Source of the DNA: WHSW01 sp963742205
Lineage (GTDB): Bacteria; Actinomycetota; Thermoleophilia; Solirubrobacterales; 70-9
Length of the DNA: 64,000 nucleotides
Assembly (NCBI GenBank): GCA_963742205.1
Contig: CAVUKZ010000012.1
Coordinates: forward strand, 434,001-498,000
Direction: 5' to 3'
In this document: positions 45,230-53,407 of the stretch, piece by piece
How positions within the stretch are numbered: the stretch's first letter is position 1
How the letters are laid out: every line of letters starts with the position of its first letter
Translations under genes and position numbers: made by a program
The notes under the pieces: generated by a model
What the model was told of the DNA's origin: nothing
The model's input: the letters and a program-made list of their open reading frames with translations, nothing else
Database searches by the model: none

Positions 45230-45998
45230 ATGCGACTCGAAGGCAAGAATGCGGTGGTTACCGGAGGCGGCCGCGGTCTCGGCCGCGAGGTGGTGCTGCT
45301 GATGGCCGGTGAGGGCGCCGGAGTGATCGTCTACGACGTCAACGCAGAGGGGGCCGAGTCGGTCGCGGCAGAGGCACGCGAGGCTGGTGGACGGGCCGTC
45401 GCGTTCGAGGGCGACGTGACCGAGCGAGGAGCACCTCGCTGCCGCGATCGCACGCTGCGGCGAGGAGTTCGGGAGCTTCGACGTGATCCACAACAACGCC
45501 GGCGTCCAGGTCGAAAAGCCTCTGCACGAGTCGACCGTCGAGGACTTCGACTGGGTCACCGGCGTCAACCTCAAGGGCGTCTTTCTCGGCTGCAAGCAGG
45601 CGGTGCTGGCGATGCGCGAGACGGGCGGCGGCAGCATCATCAACACGGCGTCGATCCTGGCCCATACGGGGGACCCGTTCCTGCCGATCTACACCGCGAC
45701 GAAGACCGGCGTCCTCGGGATGACCAGGGCGATCGCCGTCGACTACGCCGGCGACGGCATCCGTTGCAACTGCGTCTCGCCCGGCGACATGGAGACGCCG
45801 ATGATTCAGAAGTACTTCGACGCCACCCCGGATCCGGCTGCCACGCGCGCCGAGATGGAGGCCACCTATCCCGGCAAGCGGTTCGCCCATCCGAAGGAGG
45901 TCGCCCAGGCGGTGCTGTTCCTGGCAACGGACGAGGCCTCGTTCATCAGCGGCACCTACATCCTGGCCGACGGCGGCCTCACGGCCAAGACCTACTGA
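45230..45998 (+). CDS. SDR oxidoreductase A1, frameshifted
   Basis: About 255 residues from the ATG at 45230 (AAAGGAG 12 bases upstream), one extra base near 45427. AVVTGGGRGLGREVVLL, VIVYDVNAEGAE, HNNAGVQVEKPLHEST, TASILAHTGDPFLPIY with YTATKTGVLGM, RCNCVSPGDMETPMIQKY. About 60% identical by eye to the SDR at 48258. It abuts the FAH hydrolase gene (2-base gap). Confidence 0.82.
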
Positions 45999-46000
45999 TC

Positions 46001-46658
46001 ATGGCCGGGCTACCGATCGATCGACCGGGCAAGATCATCTGCGTCGGTCTCAACTACCGCGATCACGCGACCGAGTCCAATCTCGACCTGCCGACGAGAC
46101 CCCTCCTGTTTGCGAAATGGCAGACGTCCCTGATCGGACCGGGCGAGGAGATCGTCCTGCCCGAAGATCTCGAGCCAGGTCGATTACGAGGCCGAGCTGG
46201 GGGTGGTCATCGGGCGTACGGCCCGCGGCGTCTCGGTCGATGACGCTCTCGATCACGTCGCCGGCTACATCTGCGTCAACGATGTCTCCGCTCGCGACGT
46301 GCAGATGGGGGACGGCCAATGGACCCGGGGCAAGTCGTTCGACACGTTCTGCCCCGTCGGGCCGGGGCTGGTGCCCGCCGCCGAGATCGCTGACCCGCAG
46401 AATCTGCGAATCCAGTGCCACATCAACGGCGAGACGCTCCAGGACTCGAACACCGGCGAGATGGTTTTCGGTATCCGCGAGCAGATCGCCTTCATCAGCG
46501 AGGCGATCACCCTCGAGCCGGGTGATCTGATCGCGACCGGCACGCCGGCCGGCGTCGGCATGGCTCGCAAGCCGCCGATCTTCCTTGCGGACGGCGACGA
46601 GGTGACGGTCGAGATCCAGGGCGTCGGCTCGCTCACGAACGCGGTCGTCGCCTCCTGA
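46001..46658 (+). CDS. Fumarylacetoacetate hydrolase (FAH) family hydrolase, frameshifted
   Basis: About 218 residues with one extra base near 46173. Core motifs: KIICVGLNYRDHATE, LFAKWQTSLIGPG, VDYEAELGVVIGRTARG with the metal glutamates, YICVNDVSARDVQMGDGQWTRGKSFDTF, and TGTPAGVGMARKPP. It lacks the extra N-terminal 60-70 residues of larger FAH proteins. FAH enzymes cleave C-C bonds of diketo acids; members hydrolyse 2,4-diketo-3-deoxy sugar acids to pyruvate and an acid, which fits the sugar-acid dehydratase and the SDRs around it. Confidence 0.85.
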
Positions 46659-46694
46659 GGCAGCACCGCCGCCAGCGCTTGACGCCAAGCGATA

Positions 46695-46706
46695 TTTATC
46701 GTTATA
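46695..46706 (+). promoter_or_regulatory. Candidate LacI-type operator in SDR B1 promoter
   Basis: TTTATCGTTATA, 11-22 bases before the ATG of the SDR at 46717, in the only AT-rich island of this stretch. One of six copies in this window. Confidence 0.5.
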
Positions 46707-46716
46707 CATAGCTCCC

Positions 46717-47482
46717 ATGGCAAGGAACGGGAGTGCGGACGAAGACCTGTGCGTGGTCGTCACCGGAGCTTCCTCGGGGATCGGCCGAGCGGTCGCCGAG
46801 AGGCTGGTGGCCAGAGGCGCCTCGGTGGCGCTGTGGGCACGCCGCGGCGACGAGCTGGCCGCCCTGGCCGACGAGCTCGGCGAGGCGGCCGTCGCGATCG
46901 AATGCGATGTGTCCGACGTTGAGGCGGTCGACGCTGCGGCCCGCAAGTCGGAGACACGCATCGGGCTGATCAACGGCCTCGTCAACGCGGCCGGGATCGC
47001 CGACCCGCTGCCGCTCGCCGAGATCGACGCCGAGGCTTGGCAGCGCACGATCGGGATCAACCTGAGCGGCTCGTTTTTCTCGTGTCGTGCGATCGCCCAG
47101 CGCCTGCGTGAGGAGGACGCTGAGGGCTCGATCGTCAACATCGGCTCCGAGCTCTCGGCCATGGGGGCCCCCAACTACTCCGCCTATTGCGCATCGAAGT
47201 TCGCCGTCGTGGGGTTGACGAAGGCGCTCGCCGACGAGCTCGCGCCCCGGATCCGAGTCAATGTGCTCTGCCCCGGTCCTGTCGACACGCCGATGCTCGC
47301 GGCCGAGTTGGAGCTCGCGGACGATCCCGCGCCAGGCTCGCGAGGACGAGAGCCGCCGTCCGCCGATGCGCCGTCTGGGCCAGCCCGGCGAGATGGCCGA
47401 CGCCGCGGTCTGGCTGCTCGCCGACGCGAAGTTCGCCACCGGGGCCGTCGTCCCGATCGACGGCGGGACGACCACCGTATGA
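46717..47482 (+). CDS. SDR oxidoreductase B1, frameshifted
   Basis: About 255 residues with one extra base near 47331. VVVTGASSGIGRAVAERL, VALWARRGDELAA (Arg, NADP type), VNAAGIADPLPL, SIVNIGSELSAMGAPNYSAYCASKFAVVGL, VLCPGPVDTPMLAAE, and VVPIDGGTTTV at the end. Overlaps B2 by four bases (ATGA). About 50% similar by eye to B2. Confidence 0.82.
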
Positions 47483-48237
47483 GCGCGGCCCCCGGCATCG
47501 CCGAGAGCCGATTCCTGATCACCGGGGCGAGCTCGGGCGTTGGGATGGCGGCGGCGCGCGCGTTCGCGGCCGAAGGCGCGCGCGTCGCCCTGATCGCGCG
47601 CCGCGCAGAGATCCTCGAAGACTTGGTGGCGGAGCTTGGGGATCGGGCGCTCGCGCTGCCCACCGACATCGTCGGCCCGGAGGCGGTCGCCGACGCCGTC
47701 GCTCGAGCCTGGGAGGCCTGGGACGGTCTCGACCATGTCGTGAACGCCGCCGGGGTGGGAATGCCAACGCCGCTGGAGGACCTGGATCGCGACGGCTGGC
47801 AGGAGGTGATCGACATCAATCTCTCGGGAACCTTCTACGTCGCCCGCGAGGCGGGGCTGCGGATGCTTGACGCCGGCGGCGGATCGATCGTCAACGTCGG
47901 CTCCGAGCTCGCGAGCATCGGCATGGGCATGTACGCGCCGTACTGCGCGTCGAAGTTCGGGGTCATCGGCCTCACCAAGGGCCTGGCGGCCGAGTTAGCG
48001 CCGACCGTGCGCGTCAACGTCGTCTGTCCGGGTCCGATCGACACTCCGATGATGGATGCCGAGCTCGATTGGTTCCCCGACCCGGTCGCGACCAGGGCCG
48101 CCGCTATCGAGCGGGTGCCGCTGAAGCGCTTCGCGCAGCCCGAGGAGGTCGTCGACGCAATCCGCTTCCTCGCCTTCGATGCGCCCTTTGCAACCGGAGC
48201 CACGCTGCCGCTCGACGGCGGCACGACCATGGTCTGA
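47479..48237 (+). CDS. SDR oxidoreductase B2
   Basis: 252 residues. FLITGASSGVGMAAARAF, VALIARRAEILED (Arg, NADP type), VNAAGVGMPTPLED, NVGSELASIGMGMYAPYCASKFGVIGL, VVCPGPIDTPMMDAELDW, ATLPLDGGTTMV. Intact in the sequence, unlike its neighbour. The B1/B2 pair is probably a tandem duplication that has diverged in substrate. Confidence 0.88.
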   Translation: MSAAPGIAESRFLITGASSGVGMAAARAFAAEGARVALIARRAEILEDLVAELGDRALALPTDIVGPEAVADAVARAWEAWDGLDHVVNAAGVGMPTPLEDLDRDGWQEVIDINLSGTFYVAREAGLRMLDAGGGSIVNVGSELASIGMGMYAPYCASKFGVIGLTKGLAAELAPTVRVNVVCPGPIDTPMMDAELDWFPDPVATRAAAIERVPLKRFAQPEEVVDAIRFLAFDAPFATGATLPLDGGTTMV

Positions 48238-48257
48238 TGACCGGAGGTACGACAACG

Positions 48258-49016
48258 ATGCGAATGCAGGGAAAGCGAGGAGTGGTGACCGGCGCGGCAT
48301 CAGGCCTGGGCCGGGAGGTCGCGAAGCTGTTCGCCGAGGAAGGGGCGCGCGTGGTGGTTGCCGACGTCAACGGCGATGGTGCTGAGGCGGTCGCAGAGGA
48401 GATCGGCGGCGACGCGGTCCACCAGGCCTGCGACGTCACCGTCGAGGAGCAGGTGATCGCGGCGCTCGACCGCAGCGTCAGCGAGTGGGGCGGCCTCGAC
48501 TTCGTGATCAACAACGCCGGCGTTCAGGTCGAGAAGCCGCTCGAGGAGACCTCGAACGAGGATTTCGACTGGCTCTTCAACGTCAACGTCCGCGGGGTCT
48601 TCTGGGGTTGCAAGCACGCGATAGCGCGCATGCGCGAAGCGGGCGGCGGCGCGATCGTCAACACCGCGTCGGCACTGTCGCTGGTCTCGGACCCATTCCT
48701 GCCGGTGTACACGGCGAGCAAGCATGCGACGCTCGGGCTCACGCGCTCGGTCGGGGTCGCATACGCCGCCGACGGGATCCGCTGCAACTGCGTCTGCCCC
48801 GGCGATATGCAGACGCCGATGATCGAGCGCTATTGGGAGGCGACCGGCGATCCGGAGAAGGCCAAGGCCGAGATGGCCTCGATGTATCCGGCCGGCAAGA
48901 TCGGTCAGCCGGGCGAGGTGGCGAGAGCGATCCTCTTCCTGGCGTCGGACGAGGCGTCCTACGTCAACGGCTCGTTCATGCAGGTCGACGGCGGGCTGCT
49001 CTCGAAGGTCTACTGA
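48258..49016 (+). CDS. SDR oxidoreductase A2
   Basis: About 252 residues from the ATG at 48258 (GGAGG 10 bases upstream; an in-frame ATG at 48237 overlaps the preceding stop). GVVTGAASGLGREVAKLF, VVVADVNGDGAEAV (Asp, NAD type), INNAGVQVEKPLEETSNEDFDW, NTASALSLVSDPFLPVYTASKHATLGL, CVCPGDMQTPMIERYWEATGD. Paralog of A1 at 45230. Ends MQVDGGLLSKVY. Confidence 0.88.
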   Translation: MRMQGKRGVVTGAASGLGREVAKLFAEEGARVVVADVNGDGAEAVAEEIGGDAVHQACDVTVEEQVIAALDRSVSEWGGLDFVINNAGVQVEKPLEETSNEDFDWLFNVNVRGVFWGCKHAIARMREAGGGAIVNTASALSLVSDPFLPVYTASKHATLGLTRSVGVAYAADGIRCNCVCPGDMQTPMIERYWEATGDPEKAKAEMASMYPAGKIGQPGEVARAILFLASDEASYVNGSFMQVDGGLLSKVY

Positions 49017-49050
49017 GCTTGGAGGCGTTCGAGACCCTACCGTCGAGTCG

Positions 49051-50098
49051 ATGACTCCCCCGCAAAGCACCCCGGGCCGCCCGACGATGCGGCAGGTCGC
49101 CGAGCTCGCGGGCGTCTCGGTGCAGACCGTCTCCAATCACGTCAACGGCCGTCATCAGTACATGGCCGACGACACGCGCCGCGCGGGTGGCGGCCGCGAT
49201 GCGCGAGCTCGGCTATCACCCGAACGTGACCGCGCGCGGACTGCGCTCGTCCGAGACGCGCGCGCTCGGATTCCTGGTCCTCGACCAGCACGCCCGGTTC
49301 CTCGCCGACCCGCTCACCGACCTGATCATCGCCGGGGTCGGCGACGTCTCACGCGAACAGGACTACGGGATCCTGATCCAATCGGCGAGCCCATCGGACG
49401 AGCCGGAGCGACTCCTCGCTCCCGTTCTCCAGAGCCGGGTGGACGGCGCGTTCCTCCTGCTGTCGGGCCGACAGGAGGTGCGCGAGATGATCATCGGCCG
49501 AATGGCCGAGACGACCGGTGAGTTCGTCGTCTTCGACGAGCCGGTGTCCGACCCGGGGATCATGTCCGTGCGGGCCGCCGACCGCGACGGCGGACGTGAG
49601 CTCGCCCTGCACCTGATCGACCGGGGCCACGAGCGGATCGCCTTCATCGGCGCGGCGGCGCCGTGGGCGGTGGTCGAGCAGCGCACGCTCGGATTCCACG
49701 ACGCTCTGCACTCCCGCGGCATCGAGTCCGACCCGGAGCTGATCCGGCTGGAGGCCGGGTGGGAGCCGTCCAGCGCGTTACCGATCGCCGAGAGCCTGCT
49801 GAGCCTGGACCCGCGGCCGACCGCGGTCGTCTGCTCGACCGACCTGCTCGCGCTCGCGACCATGCACACCGCTCGCGAACTCGGTCTGGACGTTCCCGGC
49901 GACGTCGCCGTCTGCGGCTTCGACGACTTCCCCTTCTCGCAGTTCGCGCGTCCGGCGCTGACGACGGTGCGAATCCCGGCATACGAGATGGGCCGCGAGG
50001 CGGCTCGGATCCTGATCGACCATCTCGCGGGCAGCGGCCCGGCGACCGCGGAGCAGATCGAGTTCTCGGTCGAGCTGATGGTCAGGGACTCGAGCTGA
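49051..50098 (+). CDS. LacI family transcriptional regulator, frameshifted
   Basis: About 348 residues with one extra base near 49181. N-terminal LacI HTH TMRQVAELAGVSVQTVSNHVNGRHQYMADDTR, then periplasmic-binding-protein-like core: LGFLVLDQHARFLADPL, VDGAFLLLSGRQ, ELALHLIDRGHERIAFIG, CSTDLLALATMHTARELGLDVPGDVAVCGFDD, LTTVRIPAYEMGREAARIL. Probably the repressor for the 12-mer sites in this island; its own gene sits inside the plus-strand unit. Confidence 0.86.
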
Positions 50099-50100
50099 GA

Positions 50101-51809
50101 ATGGGGCCCGACGTCGTCATCGTCGGCGCCGGCCACAACGGTCTCGTCGCGGCCAACTACCTGGCGGACGCAGGGCACGCGGTGACCGTGCTCGAACGTC
50201 GCGGGGTGATCGGCGGCGCGACGGTCACCGAGGAGCTGATCCCGGGCTTCCGCTCATCCTCGTGCGCATACGTGGTCGGTCTGCTGCATCCGCGGATCAT
50301 TCGCGACCTGCGCCTCGCCGATCACGGCCTGCACCTCTACCAGAGCGACGTCGCCAACGTGAACCTGCTCGAGGACGGACGCCAGATGATCCTCTGGAAC
50401 GATCTCGGCGCCACCCTGCGCGGGCTCGAGCAGGGGCTGCCGGGGGAGTCCGAGCGCTTCGTCGCCCTCGGCCTGCGACTGCAGCGCTTCGCCCAGCTGA
50501 TCGAGCCCTGGACGATGACCGCGCCGCCGTCGCTGTCCGGGCTCCGAGAGCGCTTCGCGCTGGCCGGCGAGGATCGCCTGTTCGAGGAGTTCTTCTCGCT
50601 CAGCGTCGGCGAGCTGCTCGATCGCTACCTCGAGTTCGACCTGCTGAAGGGCTTCCTCAGCTTCTACGCGCTGGTGTCCGCATGGGGAGGCCCGTGGACA
50701 CCGGGCTGGAGCTTTCTCTACGGCCATCACTCGATCGGCGAGTTCAACGGTCACATGGGCCAGTACGGCTTTCCCCGCGGCGGCATGGGCGCGGTCGCCG
50801 ATGCGCTCGCCGAGCGAGCGCGCGGCAGAGGCGTGACGATCCGCACCGACGCCGCAGTCGAGCGCATCCTGGTCGAGGGCGGTCGGGTGGTCGGAGTGTT
50901 GACCGAGGCCGGCGAGGAGATTCCGGCGCGAGCGGTGGCCTCGGGCGCCGACCCGCATCGGACCTTCCTCGGGCTACTCGAAGCCGACGACCTGCCGGAG
51001 GAGTTCCGCTCAGAGATCGAACGGTTCGACATGCGGGGATCGATGGCGCGCGTGCACATCGCGCTCGACGGCCTGCCGGACTTCGTCGGCATGGAGCCCG
51101 GGGCGGGGCCGCACTGTCGCGGGCTGACCCTGCTCGGGCGCGGAGGTCGAGCGCTTCGAATCCGCCTGGCAGGCACAGCGCCGTTCGGAGCTTCCCGAGG
51201 ACTTCCCGGTCGAGTTCCTGATCCAGAGCGTCCACGACGACTCCCTCGCCCCGACGGGCAAGCACATGCTGATGACCGGGATCCAGCAGCTCCCGTTCGA
51301 GCTCGCGGACGGCACCTGGGACGACCACCGGGCCGCGTTCACCGAGCGCGTCCTCGATGTCCTCACCCGCTACGCGCCCCGGATTCGCGACCACATCATC
51401 GACACGCACACGATCACCCCGCTCGATCTCGAGCGCGAGTACGGGCTCACCGGCGGCAACATCTTCCACGGCGCGATGACGCCCGACCAGGTGTTCGACC
51501 TGCGTCCGGCGGCCGGCTGGGCCGACTACCGGACCCCGATCGAGGGTCTCTTCCTGTGTGGGTCGGGAGCCCATCCAGGAGGCGGGGTGATGGGCGTCCC
51601 GGGGCACAACGCCGCGCAGCGTCGTAGCCGAGGAGCTGGCCGGACGCGGCTCCGCCGCGAGTCGCGCCATGGAGGCCACTGGGCGGATCCCGAGCAGGGC
51701 GATGATCGATCAGCTGCTGGCACGACCCCGCTCGCGCAGGGCGATGCTTGCGCTCGCGCGCCGGCCCGAGCTTGCGGGGATCGTCGAGCGCGTCACGCGC
51801 CGGGGCTAG
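50101..51809 (+). CDS. PYROXD2-like FAD oxidoreductase (second), frameshifted
   Basis: About 570 residues with extra bases near 51141 and 51624. VVIVGAGHNGLVAANYLADAGHAVTVLERR, GGATVTEELIPG, YGHHSIGEFNGHMGQYGFPRGGMGAVADAL, LFLCGSGAHPGGGVMGVPGHNAAQ. The same architecture and many identical blocks as the protein at 43503, with only two bases after the LacI stop. The two flavoproteins may act on related substrates or form a pair. Confidence 0.83.
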
Positions 51810-51839
51810 CCGCTGGCGGCGGCGGCGTACCGGCGCCGC

Positions 51840-52628
51840 TCAGCGACGGCGCGGGACGCCGGCGGTCAGGCCGCCATCGACGGTGAGGGCGCTTCCGGTC
51901 ATGAACTCCGAGTCCGCGCTGCAGAGGAACGCGATCGCCGCCGCCACCTCCTCGGCCGTGCCGAGTCGTCCGACCGGCTGGCGAGCAGCCATCTCGGTCC
52001 AGAACAGGTCTCGATCCGGTGCGCCGGCGGCCATCGACTCGACCCACGGCGTGTCGATCGTTCCCGGGCAGACGCAGTTCACCCGCACGCCTGTGCCTGC
52101 GTAGTCGAGGGCCATGGCGCGGGTCATGCTGACCACAGCACCCTTCGTCGCGCAGTAGGCGAACCGGTTGGTCAGCCCGGTGATGCCGGCGACGGAGGCG
52201 ACGTTGACGACCGCCCCCCGCCCTCGATCGAGCATCCCGGGCACCACGGCGCGGCTGCATTTGAAGACGCCGTCCACGTTGACCTCGAACAGTCGCCGCC
52301 AATCCTCGTCGGTGGTCTCGAGGACGGTCCCAGCCGATCCGACGCCGGCGTTGTTGACCAGGGCGTCGACCTCGCCCAGGTGCTCGGCGATCAACGCGGG
52401 CAGCGAGGCGCCGAGATCATCACGGACGTCGAGCGCCGAACTGCCGGCTGACCCGCCCTGGGCGGCGATCCGCTCAGCCGTGGCCGCGGCCGATTCAGGA
52501 TCGAGATCGGTGACCAGGACCTCTGCGCCCTCCGCCGCCAGGCGCAGGCAGGTCGCCAGGCCGATCCCGGACCCGCCGCCGGTGACGAGGGCGCGAACGC
52601 CGCGCAGCCGCTCGGCGGGCTCGGTCAC
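51840..52628 (-). CDS. SDR oxidoreductase
   Basis: 262 residues. ALVTGGGSGIGLATCLRL, VLVTDLDPESAAAT (Asp, NAD type), VNNAGVGSAGTVLETTDEDWRRL, NVASVAGITGLTNRFAYCATKGAVVSM, CVCPGTIDTPWVESMA. Overlaps the RraA-like gene by four bases. It ends EFMTGSALTVDGGLTAGVP, with the SDR and the RraA-like gene in a minus-strand unit divergent from the aminotransferase at 53408. Confidence 0.88.
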   Translation of the reverse strand: MTEPAERLRGVRALVTGGGSGIGLATCLRLAAEGAEVLVTDLDPESAAATAERIAAQGGSAGSSALDVRDDLGASLPALIAEHLGEVDALVNNAGVGSAGTVLETTDEDWRRLFEVNVDGVFKCSRAVVPGMLDRGRGAVVNVASVAGITGLTNRFAYCATKGAVVSMTRAMALDYAGTGVRVNCVCPGTIDTPWVESMAAGAPDRDLFWTEMAARQPVGRLGTAEEVAAAIAFLCSADSEFMTGSALTVDGGLTAGVPRRR

Positions 52629-53326
52629 AGGACGCCGTGCCGCGCGTACGTCTCCTGGACCGAGGCGCCGTCATCGCGCAACATCGCCCGCGCCCGGTCC
52701 TCCTTTTCGAGCTTGCCTGCCGCGTCACTCAAGCACTGGTCCGCGACCTCGGCTGGGATCACGACCACGCCGTCGAGGTCCGCGGCGACGAGGTCTCCCG
52801 GGCGCACCGCGACCCCTCCGCAGACGATCGGCTCGTCGTAGGAGACGACCTCTGCCCGCCCGTAGGAGTCAGCCGCGTGGACGGCGCTCGCGAACACGGG
52901 GAAGCCGAGCTCGCGCATCCCCAGGAGGTCGCGCACCCCTCCATCCACCACTGCGCCGACGGCGCCGCGGGCGATCGCGCGGGTGCTCAACAGCTCGCCC
53001 CAGATCCCGGTCTCCATCATGCCCCCGGCGCTGAACACGACCACGGCCCCGGCAGGGATCGAGTCCACCGCCGCGAGCTCCTTCTCGTACGGTCGCTCAG
53101 AGAGGACCGGGTGGGCGACGGCCTGGATCGTGAAGGCGGGCCCGAGGATCGGCGCTCCGAGGACGACCGGCCGCACGCTCGAATGCATCACCTGAGATCT
53201 ATGACCGAGCCGATCGACCGCGTCGGCGAGGACGGCGACGGGGAGCTGTGCGCGCGCGTCGGGGCGGCCTTCGCCGCCCCCCTGAGGTTGGGTCGTCACC
53301 CCCTCATTATCGGCGTGCGAAGCCAT
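52625..53326 (-). CDS. RraA-like aldolase/decarboxylase
   Basis: About 234 residues from the ATG at 53326 (a GTG further in is also possible). The RraA signature is seen in AVVDGGVRDLLGMRELGFPVFA, with VHAADSYGRAEVV and GVAVRPGDLVAADLDGVVVIP after it. RraA-like proteins of this kind act as 4-hydroxy-4-methyl-2-oxoglutarate aldolases or oxaloacetate decarboxylases, using a divalent metal. In this island an aldol cleavage of a branched or hydroxy keto acid to pyruvate is the natural job. The C-terminal extension EKEDRARAMLRDDGASVQE is longer than in plain RraA. Confidence 0.82.
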   Translation of the reverse strand: MASHADNEGVTTQPQGGGEGRPDARAQLPVAVLADAVDRLGHRSQVMHSSVRPVVLGAPILGPAFTIQAVAHPVLSERPYEKELAAVDSIPAGAVVVFSAGGMMETGIWGELLSTRAIARGAVGAVVDGGVRDLLGMRELGFPVFASAVHAADSYGRAEVVSYDEPIVCGGVAVRPGDLVAADLDGVVVIPAEVADQCLSDAAGKLEKEDRARAMLRDDGASVQETYARHGVL

Positions 53327-53330
53327 CAAC

Positions 53331-53342
53331 TTGAACGTTACA
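53331..53342 (+). promoter_or_regulatory. Candidate LacI-type operator between RraA-like and aminotransferase genes
   Basis: TTGAACGTTACA, five bases upstream of the RraA-like start and 66 bases before the aminotransferase start. One of six copies of the 12-mer. Confidence 0.5.
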
Positions 53343-53407
53343 TAGTGCAAAGCGCTACCGCAAACGTTCGGCGTCAAAAACTGTTGGGTTGCTCTACAAT
53401 CTCCCAG

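Noticed and set aside
46717..48237. Apparent 506-residue double SDR fusion
   Set aside because: The frame joins B1 to B2 only through the +1 shift near 47331. With that repaired, B1 stops at 47482 and B2 starts at 47479.
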